From: Oscillospiraceae bacterium
GTDB taxonomy: Bacteria > Bacillota > Clostridia > Oscillospirales > Acutalibacteraceae
Direction of reading: 5' to 3'
Length of the DNA stretch: 32,752 bases
Assembly: GCA_009785335.1 (NCBI GenBank)
Contig: WQWM01000027.1
Span: forward strand, 1 to 32,752
Part shown: piece after piece, positions 14,700 through 22,144 of the stretch
Position numbering within the stretch: the stretch's first letter is position 1
Layout of the letters: each line of letters begins with the position of its first letter
Position numbers and translations under genes: made by a program
The notes under the pieces: model-generated
The model's input: the letters and a program-made list of their open reading frames with translations, nothing else
Told to the model about the DNA's origin: nothing
Database searches by the model: none

Positions 14700-15176
14700 A
14701 TGAAAAAAATTCTGACTATCGCAATTGCCCTTGTTATGGCACTTTCCCTGATGGTCGGCGCTGCTGCAAACACTGCAGGCACCGATGCCATCGACAACAT
14801 GCGTGACCTCGTTGCTGAACTGGCTGAAGCCGTTGGCGGCCTGGACGTGCTTGCTGCTATCGTGAACGACTTCTTCGTAAGCGCTGGCATTGATGTTGAA
14901 GGCGAACTGCCCGAAGGCGCAGACGAAGCCCTCAACAACACCATCACCGCTCACCTGATTGCCAATGGCCACGACGAAGAAGGCCGTCTGGTAAGCAGCC
15001 TGAACAACATGTTCAGCAGCGACTTCATGAACTTCTTGGCTCGCCTGTATATCCCCTGCTGGGAAAATCCCGTTGAAACCGGCGACAGCAATGCAATCGC
15101 TATCGCAGCCGCTGCTATCGTTGCAGTTGCAGGCGCAGGCGCATTCGTCGTGCTGAAGAAAAAAGAAGAGAAATAA
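14700..15176 (+). CDS. Secreted protein with ETGDS C-terminal anchor signal
   Basis: 158 aa. Signal peptide to about residue 23 (LMVGAAANTAG). The mature part is small and acidic (about residues 24-125), with no recognised domain. The C-terminus has NPVETGDSN, then an Ala/Val-rich helix, then KKKEEK. This is the NPxTGD-like anchor common in Clostridia, possibly recognised by a sortase; the motif is not a standard LPXTG. The ribosome site GAAAGG is about ten bases before the ATG, with its own promoter and terminator. Confidence 0.85.
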   Translation: MKKILTIAIALVMALSLMVGAAANTAGTDAIDNMRDLVAELAEAVGGLDVLAAIVNDFFVSAGIDVEGELPEGADEALNNTITAHLIANGHDEEGRLVSSLNNMFSSDFMNFLARLYIPCWENPVETGDSNAIAIAAAAIVAVAGAGAFVVLKKKEEK

Positions 15177-15195
15177 GCCCAACTTTTCTCACATC

Positions 15196-15229
15196 AGAAC
15201 CCTTAGTTAACGCTGAGGGTTCTTTTTTT
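15196..15229 (+). terminator. Intrinsic terminator
   Basis: AGAACCCT and AGGGTTCT form an eight-base stem over an 11-base loop, followed by seven T. It closes the transcript of the TGD-anchored protein. Confidence 0.9.
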
Positions 15230-15241
15230 ATATAATGAAGC

Positions 15242-15466
15242 ATGAACATTACACAATTGAAGCGCGGCCAAAGCGCGATCATCAAACAAGTGCATGGTGC
15301 AGATGCAATCGCTCTGCGCCTGCAAGAGCTTGGGCTCACCCTTGGCACGAAAGTTACCCTGCAATGCGCCGCGCCGCTGGGCGACCCGCTGTTGCTGCGC
15401 CTGCGGGGGTATTCGCTTGCTTTGCGGCGGGAGGATGCGATGTTACTTTTTTTGAAAAAAAAGTAA
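15242..15466 (+). CDS. feoA: FeoA-domain protein
   Basis: 74 aa SH3-like FeoA domain: ITQLKRGQSAIIKQVHGADAIALRLQELGLTLGTKVTL and GDPLLLRLRGYSLALRREDA match the family. FeoA supports the ferrous-iron transporter FeoB; no feoB is adjacent. There is no Shine-Dalgarno sequence; instead TATAAT (15231-15236) lies five bases before the ATG, with TTAACG 17 bases further up, so the transcript may be leaderless. The C-terminus (LLFLKKK) is encoded by a T-run/A-run hairpin that recurs after another gene at 17750. Confidence 0.85.
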   Translation: MNITQLKRGQSAIIKQVHGADAIALRLQELGLTLGTKVTLQCAAPLGDPLLLRLRGYSLALRREDAMLLFLKKK

Positions 15467-15481
15467 CCAAAAAAACTTTAG
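15441..15481. repeat. T7-GA8 hairpin 3' element, copy 1
   Basis: GTTACTTTTTTTG followed by AAAAAAAAGTAAC is a near-perfect hairpin covering the feoA stop, then CAAAAAAACTTTA. The same arrangement is at 17750-17786 after the cysteine hydrolase. It may act as a transcript 3' end. Confidence 0.6.
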
Positions 15482-15504
15482 CCGCTTCGCGGGGGAAAGA
15501 ATTT

Positions 15505-15676
15505 GGCGCTTTTAATTGTATTGATATGCTTTTTTCGTGAAACCCCTCTACTTTGCAAGCATTTGCGGGGACCTCGAAGGGGAGACTCTGGCGAAACTCG
15601 ACCTTTCAGGTGTTGCCAAGGGCTCCCCCTGTAGGGGAGCTGGCACGCCGCAAGGCGTGACTGAGGGGTTGGCATG
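15505..15676 (+). repeat. Dispersed repeat B1
   Basis: It runs from GGCGCTTTTAATTGTATTGA to GACTGAGGGGTTGGCATG and includes the hairpin GGGCTCCCC...GGGGAGCT and GGCACGCC...GGCGTG. It matches B2 (24695-24827, opposite strand) except for an extra segment of about 40 bases at 15548-15588 whose core is shared with the nifS leader. No gene is inside. Confidence 0.8.
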
Positions 15677-15695
15677 CAGCTAAGAATTTTATTGT

Positions 15696-15724
15696 TTGCA
15701 ATTTCGGACAAGTTGTGGTATAAT
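15696..15724 (+). promoter_or_regulatory. Promoter of S41-like gene
   Basis: TTGCAA (15696-15701), 17 bases, TATAAT (15719-15724). The start codon is about 67 bases downstream. Confidence 0.8.
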
Positions 15725-15791
15725 AGACATAGACACGTGATTTTAGATGTTAGACGAATGGACACAGCGAAGTGACTTGGAGGTGTATAAC

Positions 15792-17114
15792 ATGAGCAGA
15801 AAAATGTCTATTGGCGCAGCATTGGCGTTGGCGTTGATTATGGTTGCGGTGGCCATTCCGGTCACCTATTTGTTTGCAGAAAACCGTTTGAATGCCTTGA
15901 TGGGCGACCTGCATCACCGCGTGGCACAGGCACACACCCTGGAGGAAATCCGCGGCGTGGTGCAAAGTGAATTTTACCGTAGTTTCAACGAGGATGATAT
16001 CATTGCTGAAATGGTGAGTGGTTTTGTGCAGGGCTTGGGCGATGAACATAGCCGCTATCTTCCGCCGGAGCAATGGAATGCGTTCTTGCAACGGCTTGAG
16101 GGCCAACAACCCGACCTCGGGCTGGAACTGCGTTATGTGCCCAGCGATATCGCCATGGAAAATGACGAAGAGGATGACCAGCTAGCAAACGAACCCGGCA
16201 TATTGGTGATTGCACAGGTTGCGCGCGACAGCCCTGCGGATCGGGCGGGTTTGCAAAGCGGTGACCAGCTGGTGCGTGTGGAAACCCCAACGGTGGTGCT
16301 GTTTGACGAGGAAAACCTCACCACATATAACGCAGAGAACTTTATATCCGGCATCAACAATGTTGAGACCGAGGGCGAGCCCACCGTGTCTGTTAACTTC
16401 ACTTTTTTGCGCGATGATGAACGAATGACTGCCAATGTAAGGCTGGGGGCAGGAATCTCCACGGTGGCAACAGAGTTGATGGCTGATGCTAACGGCCAGG
16501 ATACCATCGGATATATCCGTGTTATCTCTTTCTTCCGTGACACCGCAAGTGACTTAGATTCGGCTGTGCGTGCCCTTGAGGCTGCCGGTGCCAGAGCGTT
16601 TATTATCGATGTGCGCGGCACCTACGACGGCACTCTTGGCTTTGCAGCAGAAGCTGCGAATCTGCTGTTGCCTGTTTCTCAGCCGGGTGATGCCATTGCC
16701 ACCATTCATTTTCGTGGTGGCCGCGAGCCGCAGTCGTTCACTTCTGATGCATTCAATATTTTTGATGGCATCGTCACGCAAGGCATGGCGGTGCTCGTTG
16801 ACGAAAACACGGCAGGCCCGGCAGAATTGTTCGCCTATGCGCTTTCGGTTGCACGTGCCGAAAGTGTGGTGCTGGTTGGCCGTCCAACGCGCGGGATTAA
16901 CACGGTGCAGGGGCACTTTGCGCTATCCCAAGTGGGCGGCGGTGTAATACTCAGCGTGGGCACGATCGTCCCCGTTGGCGGCGATGTGGCCTGGAACGTA
17001 AATGGCGTGCAACCCAGCCCGCCCAGCGAAACGTTGCAATATAACCCATACAGCGATACGTCGCAGCTGCAAGGTGCGATCAGGCACCTTTCGCCTGTTA
17101 TATCAGAAGAATAA
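15792..17114 (+). CDS. S41 (CtpA-like) family protein, predicted catalytically dead
   Basis: 440 aa. An N-terminal signal-anchor helix (residues 6-29) is followed by the CtpA N-terminal helical region (FVQGLGDEHSRYLPP), a PDZ domain (about residues 100-190, with VARDSPADRAGLQSGDQLVRVE) and an S41 fold (IGYIRVISFFRDTASDLDSAV onward). Active CtpA-type enzymes have Ser in GSASASEI, and Lys then Gln in GKGTVQ. Here the aligned segments are TAGPAEL and GINTVQ: Ser is replaced by Gly342 and Lys by Ile369, while Gln373 remains. The usual NPGG loop is TYDG. It therefore looks like a pseudoprotease that may bind peptides. GGAGGTG precedes ATG 15792. Confidence 0.85.
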   Translation: MSRKMSIGAALALALIMVAVAIPVTYLFAENRLNALMGDLHHRVAQAHTLEEIRGVVQSEFYRSFNEDDIIAEMVSGFVQGLGDEHSRYLPPEQWNAFLQRLEGQQPDLGLELRYVPSDIAMENDEEDDQLANEPGILVIAQVARDSPADRAGLQSGDQLVRVETPTVVLFDEENLTTYNAENFISGINNVETEGEPTVSVNFTFLRDDERMTANVRLGAGISTVATELMADANGQDTIGYIRVISFFRDTASDLDSAVRALEAAGARAFIIDVRGTYDGTLGFAAEAANLLLPVSQPGDAIATIHFRGGREPQSFTSDAFNIFDGIVTQGMAVLVDENTAGPAELFAYALSVARAESVVLVGRPTRGINTVQGHFALSQVGGGVILSVGTIVPVGGDVAWNVNGVQPSPPSETLQYNPYSDTSQLQGAIRHLSPVISEE

Positions 17115-17138
17115 ATGCGTGAATAGAAAGGCAATACG

Positions 17139-17744
17139 ATGCAAACAACTCCAAAGTGGGATTTTATCCATGAAAAATCAGCCCTGCTTGTGGTAGACAT
17201 GCAAAACGATTTCGTGCTTGAAGGCGCGATAATGGAAGTACCCAATGCGCGCCCGCTGATTGAGCCGATTGCGCAAATCATTAGCCGCTGCCGCGAAATC
17301 GGTGTGCCGGTGGTATATACCGAGCACGAAACACATCCCGACCGCTGCCCCATGGAAATTGCCAACTGGCCGCATCTGGCGCATGCGGGCATGCGTGCGG
17401 GCACAAAGGGCATTGAAACCATCGACGAACTTGCCCCACAGCCCGGTGACCCTGTGGTGCGTAAACACCGCTACAGTGCATTTTTCGAAACCAACCTTGA
17501 GCTGATTTTGCGCAACTTGCGCGGTGGCAACAACACCGTGGATACCCTCATCATCGTGGGCATCATGAGCAACATTTGCTGTGAATCCACGGCACGGGAC
17601 GCAGTGTATCGTGACTACAAAGTTGTGTTTGGCGGCGATGTGACTGCCAGCGTTTGGGATGATGCACATCGCGCCACCTTGGCCAACATGGATATTTTCG
17701 GCCGCGTGCTGAACTTTGATGAAATCATGGCAAAGTTGGGCTAG
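17139..17744 (+). CDS. Isochorismatase-like cysteine hydrolase
   Basis: 201 aa. The catalytic triad of the family is present: D20 (LLVVDMQNDF), K109 (VVRKHRYSAFF) and C147 (MSNICCESTARDA); C148 follows directly. Members hydrolyse nicotinamide, isochorismate, carbamoyl-sarcosine or similar amides and ethers. The substrate cannot be told from sequence; a nicotinamidase metal triad (DxHxxxH) is not evident. AAAGG is about nine bases before the ATG, and the gene lies 24 bases after the S41-like gene, probably in one transcript. Confidence 0.9.
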   Translation: MQTTPKWDFIHEKSALLVVDMQNDFVLEGAIMEVPNARPLIEPIAQIISRCREIGVPVVYTEHETHPDRCPMEIANWPHLAHAGMRAGTKGIETIDELAPQPGDPVVRKHRYSAFFETNLELILRNLRGGNNTVDTLIIVGIMSNICCESTARDAVYRDYKVVFGGDVTASVWDDAHRATLANMDIFGRVLNFDEIMAKLG

Positions 17745-17749
17745 ATTTT

Positions 17750-17827
17750 GCAACTTTTTTGAAAAAAAGTTGCGCAAAAAACTTTAGATTATATGAAACC
17801 CACCCTCTGGAAAACAGAAGGTGGGTT
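17750..17827. terminator. Two hairpins between convergent genes
   Basis: GCAACTTTTTT-G-AAAAAAAGTTGC (17750-17773) is the second copy of the element at 15441, again followed by CAAAAAACTTTA. It is followed by AACCCACCCTCTG paired with CAGAAGGTGGGTT (17797-17827). It separates the hydrolase from the convergent permease gene and probably ends both transcripts, although classic T-tails are weak. Confidence 0.55.
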
Positions 17828-17887
17828 GAGCTATATTGAGAATCGTTTTCTGCTGCAAAATCCGCCCGGGGTTTTAAACCGCAAGTG

Positions 17888-19030
17888 CTATTTCCAGATT
17901 TTGATGACGCCTTCATCGTTCAGCACCTTCAGCAGTGTCATGAGGATGGGAGCCAGTAAAATGCCGATGATGCCGAACAACTGCAAGCCCATATACATCG
18001 CCGCAATGGTCACCACCGGCGGCAGCCCAAGGTTGGCGGCCATGACTTTCGGCTCCACAATTTGGTGCACAATGGTGATGGTGACGTAGATGAGAATTAA
18101 CCCAAGCGCCAGCCAAAACTGCCCCATAATTAGGCTATACAATGCCCAAGGGGTGAGCACAAAGCCGGCACCCACGGCAGGCAGGAAGTCCAGCACAGCA
18201 ACCACAGCAACGATTGTCCACAGATAGCTGCCATTGTAAATGCCTAGCAGACGCATGATGGTGAGACCAATCGCCACCTGCCCGGCAGTGGAAACCATGA
18301 TGATCGTGTAGGCCTTCAGCAGCTTGCCCAGCGAAGAAAATAGAATGCGTTTGGCGGCGGACAGAGCATCTTGGCGTTTTTGCGGCAGTTGCCGTTTGAT
18401 AAAGCGCACGATGTCGTCATAGCCGATAGTCATGAAAAAACTGGTGATGACGGTAATCACCACAGCAACGGCCATGGCGGGAATGCGGCCGGCAAAGCTG
18501 AGCACACCGCTCACCGGTGCGCGGAACCAAGCGAAATCGATGTTTGACACCAAGCTTGTCAGCGCGCCATCTTCGCCATAAGTCATTGGCACGATGACGT
18601 TGTATGACAGCCAGGTATCAAGGCTATCGCGCATGCTGGCGGGCAGCCAACGTGTTAGTTCGCTTGCGCGCTCAGCCAAACTGATCACGAGATCAGGCAA
18701 GTTTTGCACTTGCTCGGTCAGAAAGCTTGCGAAGTTCGTGGCACTTGCCCACAACCGCATGCCAAGGGCAGCGATGATGCTCACAATCACCAAATAAAAC
18801 AGCAGCACAAGCATCACAGCGGTGAATTTTTTCTTCATCTTGAACTTGCGATGGGCGAAGTTCATGGGGCGTTGCATGATTGCGGCCAGGAAAAACGCAA
18901 ACATAAACGGAAACACCAGCCAAAAGGCATAGCGCATGAACAGGTAAAACGCCACCAGTATCAGCAGATAGTAGGTGGTGTCGATAATGCGCTCAAGGCG
19001 GCGCTTGGTTGGGTCACGAAGCGTGGGCAT
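17888..19030 (-). CDS. AI-2E family transporter (PerM/YtvI-like permease)
   Basis: 380 aa with about eight membrane helices. It has paired N-terminal helices (YYLLILVAFYLFMRYAFWLVFPFMFAFFLAA), a middle extracytoplasmic region rich in helices (residues about 90-190), then helices through PKVMAANLGLPPVVTIAAMYMGLQLFGIIGILLAPI, the most conserved part of the family. Members export varied solutes and one exports autoinducer-2; Firmicute YtvI-type proteins also occur in sporulation. The substrate here is unknown. Start 19030 is set by AAGGAGGG seven bases upstream; the upstream in-frame ATG at 19081 lacks support. Confidence 0.88.
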   Translation of the reverse strand: MPTLRDPTKRRLERIIDTTYYLLILVAFYLFMRYAFWLVFPFMFAFFLAAIMQRPMNFAHRKFKMKKKFTAVMLVLLFYLVIVSIIAALGMRLWASATNFASFLTEQVQNLPDLVISLAERASELTRWLPASMRDSLDTWLSYNVIVPMTYGEDGALTSLVSNIDFAWFRAPVSGVLSFAGRIPAMAVAVVITVITSFFMTIGYDDIVRFIKRQLPQKRQDALSAAKRILFSSLGKLLKAYTIIMVSTAGQVAIGLTIMRLLGIYNGSYLWTIVAVVAVLDFLPAVGAGFVLTPWALYSLIMGQFWLALGLILIYVTITIVHQIVEPKVMAANLGLPPVVTIAAMYMGLQLFGIIGILLAPILMTLLKVLNDEGVIKIWK

Positions 19031-19268
19031 GGTATCCCTCCTTTGTGCTAGATATATGCGGGATGTAGGGGCAGCTTGCAAGCCCCCGGGATTTTGATGT
19101 CATGACTGCCGCCCCTACATGTTGGTGAAGATTAAGAGGAAGGGGCCGTGCCGCAACACGCCGCAGTAACATGATAATTGCAGAGTGCAAATCCAAACCT
19201 GCGTGTTGAGCAAACAGCAACAACTCTGCATGGAGTTCATCATCTAATTCAATAGTGACAGTTTCCAT
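19014..19268 (-). CDS. RelB/DinJ-like RHH ORF with repeat-derived tail
   Basis: 84 aa. The first 50 residues (METVTIELDDELHAELLLFA, then a second helix with a basic end, LLRRVAARP) look like a ribbon-helix-helix antitoxin of the RelB/DinJ type. AGGAGG lies seven bases before the ATG. The rest is encoded by palindromic repeat D1 (19063-19120) and overlaps the start of the permease gene by 17 bases, so the C-terminus that would neutralise a toxin seems replaced. No toxin gene is adjacent. It may be an orphan or a decaying antitoxin. Confidence 0.55.
   Translation of the reverse strand: METVTIELDDELHAELLLFAQHAGLDLHSAIIMLLRRVAARPLPLNLHQHVGAAVMTSKSRGLASCPYIPHISSTKEGYHAHAS
19063..19120. repeat. 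Palindromic repeat D1
   Basis: ATGTAGGGGC and GCCCCTACAT bound the element. Its minus-strand start ACATGTAGGGGCGG is identical to repeat D2 inside the methyltransferase gene. Confidence 0.7.
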
Positions 19269-19301
19269 TGCCGTTCCTCCTGTGGTTATTTTATGCGCAA
19301 C

Positions 19302-20426
19302 TTAACCCAAGAAGTCCTTCAATCGCTTGCTGCGGCTGGGATGGCGCAGCTTGCGCAACGCTTTCGCCTCAATTTGCCGAATGCGCTCACGCGTGACCTC
19401 AAACTCGCGGCCCACTTCTTCCAGGGTGTGCGGGTGGCCATCCTCAAGCCCAAAGCGCATGGCTAGCACCTTCGCTTCACGCGGGGTGAGGGTCTTCAGC
19501 ACGTCGGCCAATTGCTCTTTCAGCAGCAGCATGCTGGCTTTGTCGGCAGGAGCGGGGGCGTCTTCGTCGGGAATAAAATCGCCCAACAAGCTGTCCTCTT
19601 CCTCGCCGATGGGGGTCTCGAGACTCACTGGCTCCTGCGCCACACGCAAGATTTCGCGCACACGCGCCACTTCCATTTCCAGCCGCACAGCAATTTCTTC
19701 CACTGTGGGGTCGCGGCCGATTTCGTGCAGCAGCTGCGTGTTGGCTTTCTTCACTTTGTTTATGGTTTCCACCATGTGCACGGGTATGCGAATCGTGCGG
19801 GCTTGGTCGGCAATTGCGCGGGTGATGGCTTGGCGAATCCACCACGTGGCATAGGTGCTGAACTTGAAGCCCTTGCTATAGTCAAACTTGTCCACGGCTT
19901 TAATCAGCCCCAGGTTGCCCTCTTGAATGAGATCAAGAAACTGCATGCCGCGGCCAACGTAACGCTTGGCGATGCTGACCACCAAGCGCAAGTTTGCTTC
20001 TGCAAGGCGCTTTTTGGCATAGGCATCGTCGTCGCTGATGCGGATGGCCAGCTCGATTTCCTCCTCGGGCGTGAGCAGCGGCACGCTGCCAATTTCCTTC
20101 AGATAGACCTTCACGGGGTCATCCAGCAGCAGGCTTTTGTCTTCGGTCACCAGCCCCAAGTCGATGTCCTTGGGTGTCTCTAGGTCAAAATCATCCAGTT
20201 CCAAATCTAGCCCAAGCGTGAGATCGGCGGTGAGGTCCGCAAAATCATCAATGATTTCTACGCCTTGCTTTTCCAGGGTTTCATACAGGCGATCAAGGTC
20301 GTCGATATCAATGCCCGGTTCTGCAAAAATCAGGTCGATTTCTTGCATCGTCAGCTTGCCGGTGGCCAGCCCCTTGTTGATGAGCGCTTGGATAGACGCG
20401 CTGAAGCTGAAAGTTTTCTCTTCCAT
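19302..20426 (-). CDS. rpoD: RNA polymerase primary sigma factor (RpoD/SigA)
   Basis: 374 aa. Region 1.1-like acidic N-terminus, region 1.2 ([22 protein letters not shown]), region 2 ([61 protein letters not shown], as family-defining blocks), region 3 and region 4.2 ([34 protein letters not shown]) are all present. It directs housekeeping transcription from the TTGACA/TATAAT promoters seen across this window. AAGGAG lies upstream of ATG 20426. It follows the ECF ATPase gene by 10 bases and lies downstream of dnaG, as in the classic dnaG-rpoD arrangement. Confidence 0.97.
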   Translation of the reverse strand: MEEKTFSFSASIQALINKGLATGKLTMQEIDLIFAEPGIDIDDLDRLYETLEKQGVEIIDDFADLTADLTLGLDLELDDFDLETPKDIDLGLVTEDKSLLLDDPVKVYLKEIGSVPLLTPEEEIELAIRISDDDAYAKKRLAEANLRLVVSIAKRYVGRGMQFLDLIQEGNLGLIKAVDKFDYSKGFKFSTYATWWIRQAITRAIADQARTIRIPVHMVETINKVKKANTQLLHEIGRDPTVEEIAVRLEMEVARVREILRVAQEPVSLETPIGEEEDSLLGDFIPDEDAPAPADKASMLLLKEQLADVLKTLTPREAKVLAMRFGLEDGHPHTLEEVGREFEVTRERIRQIEAKALRKLRHPSRSKRLKDFLG

Positions 20427-20436
20427 ACTGTTCTCC

Positions 20437-21261
20437 TTATCTTGTGTACGCCTGCAAAATTGCTTGCACGCATTCGTCTTCTGTTAAAATATCGTCGCCA
20501 AGCCCGGCGGCTTGTGCAAAGCGCGCTGCAGCCGGCAATGTGAGCCCTGCTTGTTGCAGCATCTCGCGCTGCGCAAAAACCTCGCGCGGCGTGCCTTGGG
20601 CAATCAGACCGCCGTTGTGCATCACCAGCACGCGATCGGCCTGCAGCGCTTCTTCCATGAAGTGCGTGATGAGTAATACAGTTTTGCCTTGTTGGTGCAA
20701 TTTTATGACGGTGTCAAGCACTTCCTGTCGTCCGCGTGGGTCAAGCATGGCGGTGGATTCATCCAGCACAATCATCTGTGTTTGCATGGCGAGCACGCCG
20801 GCGATGGCCACACGTTGCTTTTGTCCGCCGCTGAGCTTGTGCGGCTCGGCGGTGGTGAAGTCGCTCATGCCCACTTGGGCAAGGGCGTCGTCCACCCGTG
20901 TGCGAATTTCCTCGCGCGGCACACAAAGATTCTCGGGGCCAAAGGCAACGTCATCCTCAACAATGGCGGCGATAATCTGGTTGTCGGGATTTTGAAATAC
21001 CATGCCCACTTGGCGGCGGATGTCGAATAGATTATCTTCGACAGAAGTATCTAAGCCATCCAGCAGCACTTGTCCTTCATCGGGCGCAAGCAAGCCATTG
21101 CACAGCTTGGCCACAGTGGATTTTCCGCTGCCATTGTGCCCCAGCATGGCCACGAACTCACCTTGTGCAATGCTGAAACTGAGGTTGCGCACGGCCAGTG
21201 GGGTTACGGTGCTTTCATCTAAGGCAGGGTAAGCGAAACTCACGTTGTGAAATGCTAGCAT
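20437..21261 (-). CDS. ecfA: Energy-coupling-factor type ABC ATPase
   Basis: 274 aa. Walker [11 protein letters not shown]-loop VFQNPDNQI, signature [13 protein letters not shown], Walker [14 protein letters not shown] and switch His in LITHFMEEA are intact. QNPDNQ and AFGPENL are typical of the EcfA/CbiO group that powers vitamin and metal uptake. EcfA normally works as a pair with a second ATPase and a T-component; neither is adjacent. Start 21261 follows AAGGAGG by six bases and overlaps the end of the methyltransferase gene by seven bases; the TTG at 21279 would overlap the ribosome site. Confidence 0.92.
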   Translation of the reverse strand: MLAFHNVSFAYPALDESTVTPLAVRNLSFSIAQGEFVAMLGHNGSGKSTVAKLCNGLLAPDEGQVLLDGLDTSVEDNLFDIRRQVGMVFQNPDNQIIAAIVEDDVAFGPENLCVPREEIRTRVDDALAQVGMSDFTTAEPHKLSGGQKQRVAIAGVLAMQTQMIVLDESTAMLDPRGRQEVLDTVIKLHQQGKTVLLITHFMEEALQADRVLVMHNGGLIAQGTPREVFAQREMLQQAGLTLPAAARFAQAAGLGDDILTEDECVQAILQAYTR

Positions 21262-22124
21262 GTGTCGCCTCCTTGCCAAATGGCGGTGCTGCCGCAGGGG
21301 AGCACGCGTCCGGTGCTCTCAACCGGCAGCCCGATTTCCTCACAGCTCACCGTGCCGCCCAATGGTAACACGAGCGTTTGCCCCAGCAGATACTCCATCA
21401 CGCCCGGGGAAAATTCTGCGCTGTAGCTATTGAGCAACAGCATGCCATCGGAAGCTAACAATTGCGCGCAAGCCTGCAAAAAGCCTTGCAATTGTTCGCC
21501 CAGCTGCCACACTTCGCCGCCGGGCCCGCGGCCATAGGAAGGCGGGTCAAGCAAAATCACGTCATAGGTGTTACCGCGGCGAATTTCGCGCTGCACAAAC
21601 TTGATGCAGTCATCCACCATCCAGCGCACAGGTTTTTCGCTAAGCCCGCTTAATGCGGCATTCTCTTTCGCGCGCTGCACCATGCCCTTGGAGGCATCAA
21701 CGTGCGTCACATGCGCGCCCGCAGCAAGGCATGCCACGGTTGCGCCGCCGGTGTAAGCGAATAAATTTAAGATGCGGGCGGATTTTGCATCCGCCCCTAC
21801 ATGTGTTCGCAGAAAATTCCAGTTAGTCGCTTGTTCGGGAAACAGCCCCGTGTGTTTAAATCCCATGGGCTTGATGTGAAAACGCAGGTCGCCATAGCCA
21901 ATTTGCCATTGCTCAGGCATAGGGCGCAGGTTTTCCCACGCGCCGCCGCCGCTTTTGCTGCGTTGATAACGTGCATGGGCTTTCATCCACAATGGATGGT
22001 TGCGGCCGCTCCAAATCACTTGCGGGTCAGGGCGAATGAGTACGATGTCGCCCCAGCGCTCCAAACGTTCGCCGTCGGCGCAATCAAGCAGGGCGTAGTC
22101 TTTCCAGTCGGTGGTATAACGCAT
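21255..22124 (-). CDS. RlmI-like class I SAM-dependent methyltransferase
   Basis: 289 aa. The SAM-binding motif is ILNLFAYTGGATVACLAAGA, with VDASKGMVQRAKENA as motif II and VILLDPPSYGRGPGGEVWQL as the DPPSY catalytic/substrate motif. GFKHTGLFPEQATNW upstream is typical of the RlmI/YccW (23S rRNA m5C) group. Residues about 107-116 (HVGADAKSAR) come from palindromic repeat D2 inserted in frame just before motif I. Start 22124 has GGAGAATT directly upstream. It lies 20 bases after dnaG and overlaps ecfA. Confidence 0.88.
   Translation of the reverse strand: MRYTTDWKDYALLDCADGERLERWGDIVLIRPDPQVIWSGRNHPLWMKAHARYQRSKSGGGAWENLRPMPEQWQIGYGDLRFHIKPMGFKHTGLFPEQATNWNFLRTHVGADAKSARILNLFAYTGGATVACLAAGAHVTHVDASKGMVQRAKENAALSGLSEKPVRWMVDDCIKFVQREIRRGNTYDVILLDPPSYGRGPGGEVWQLGEQLQGFLQACAQLLASDGMLLLNSYSAEFSPGVMEYLLGQTLVLPLGGTVSCEEIGLPVESTGRVLPCGSTAIWQGGDTC
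21776..21802. repeat. Palindromic repeat D2 inside a coding sequence
   Basis: GGGCGGAT, TTTGC loop, ATCCGCCC, then CTACAT. The minus strand reads ACATGTAGGGGCGG, identical to the start of D1. It sits in frame within the methyltransferase gene. Confidence 0.7.
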
Positions 22125-22144
22125 AATTCTCCAATGCTGAATGC

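Noticed and set aside
17139-17744. Nicotinamidase linked to nadA as an NAD salvage gene
   Set aside because: The family triad is present, but the nicotinamidase-specific metal motif is not evident and nadA is 7 kb away in another transcript.
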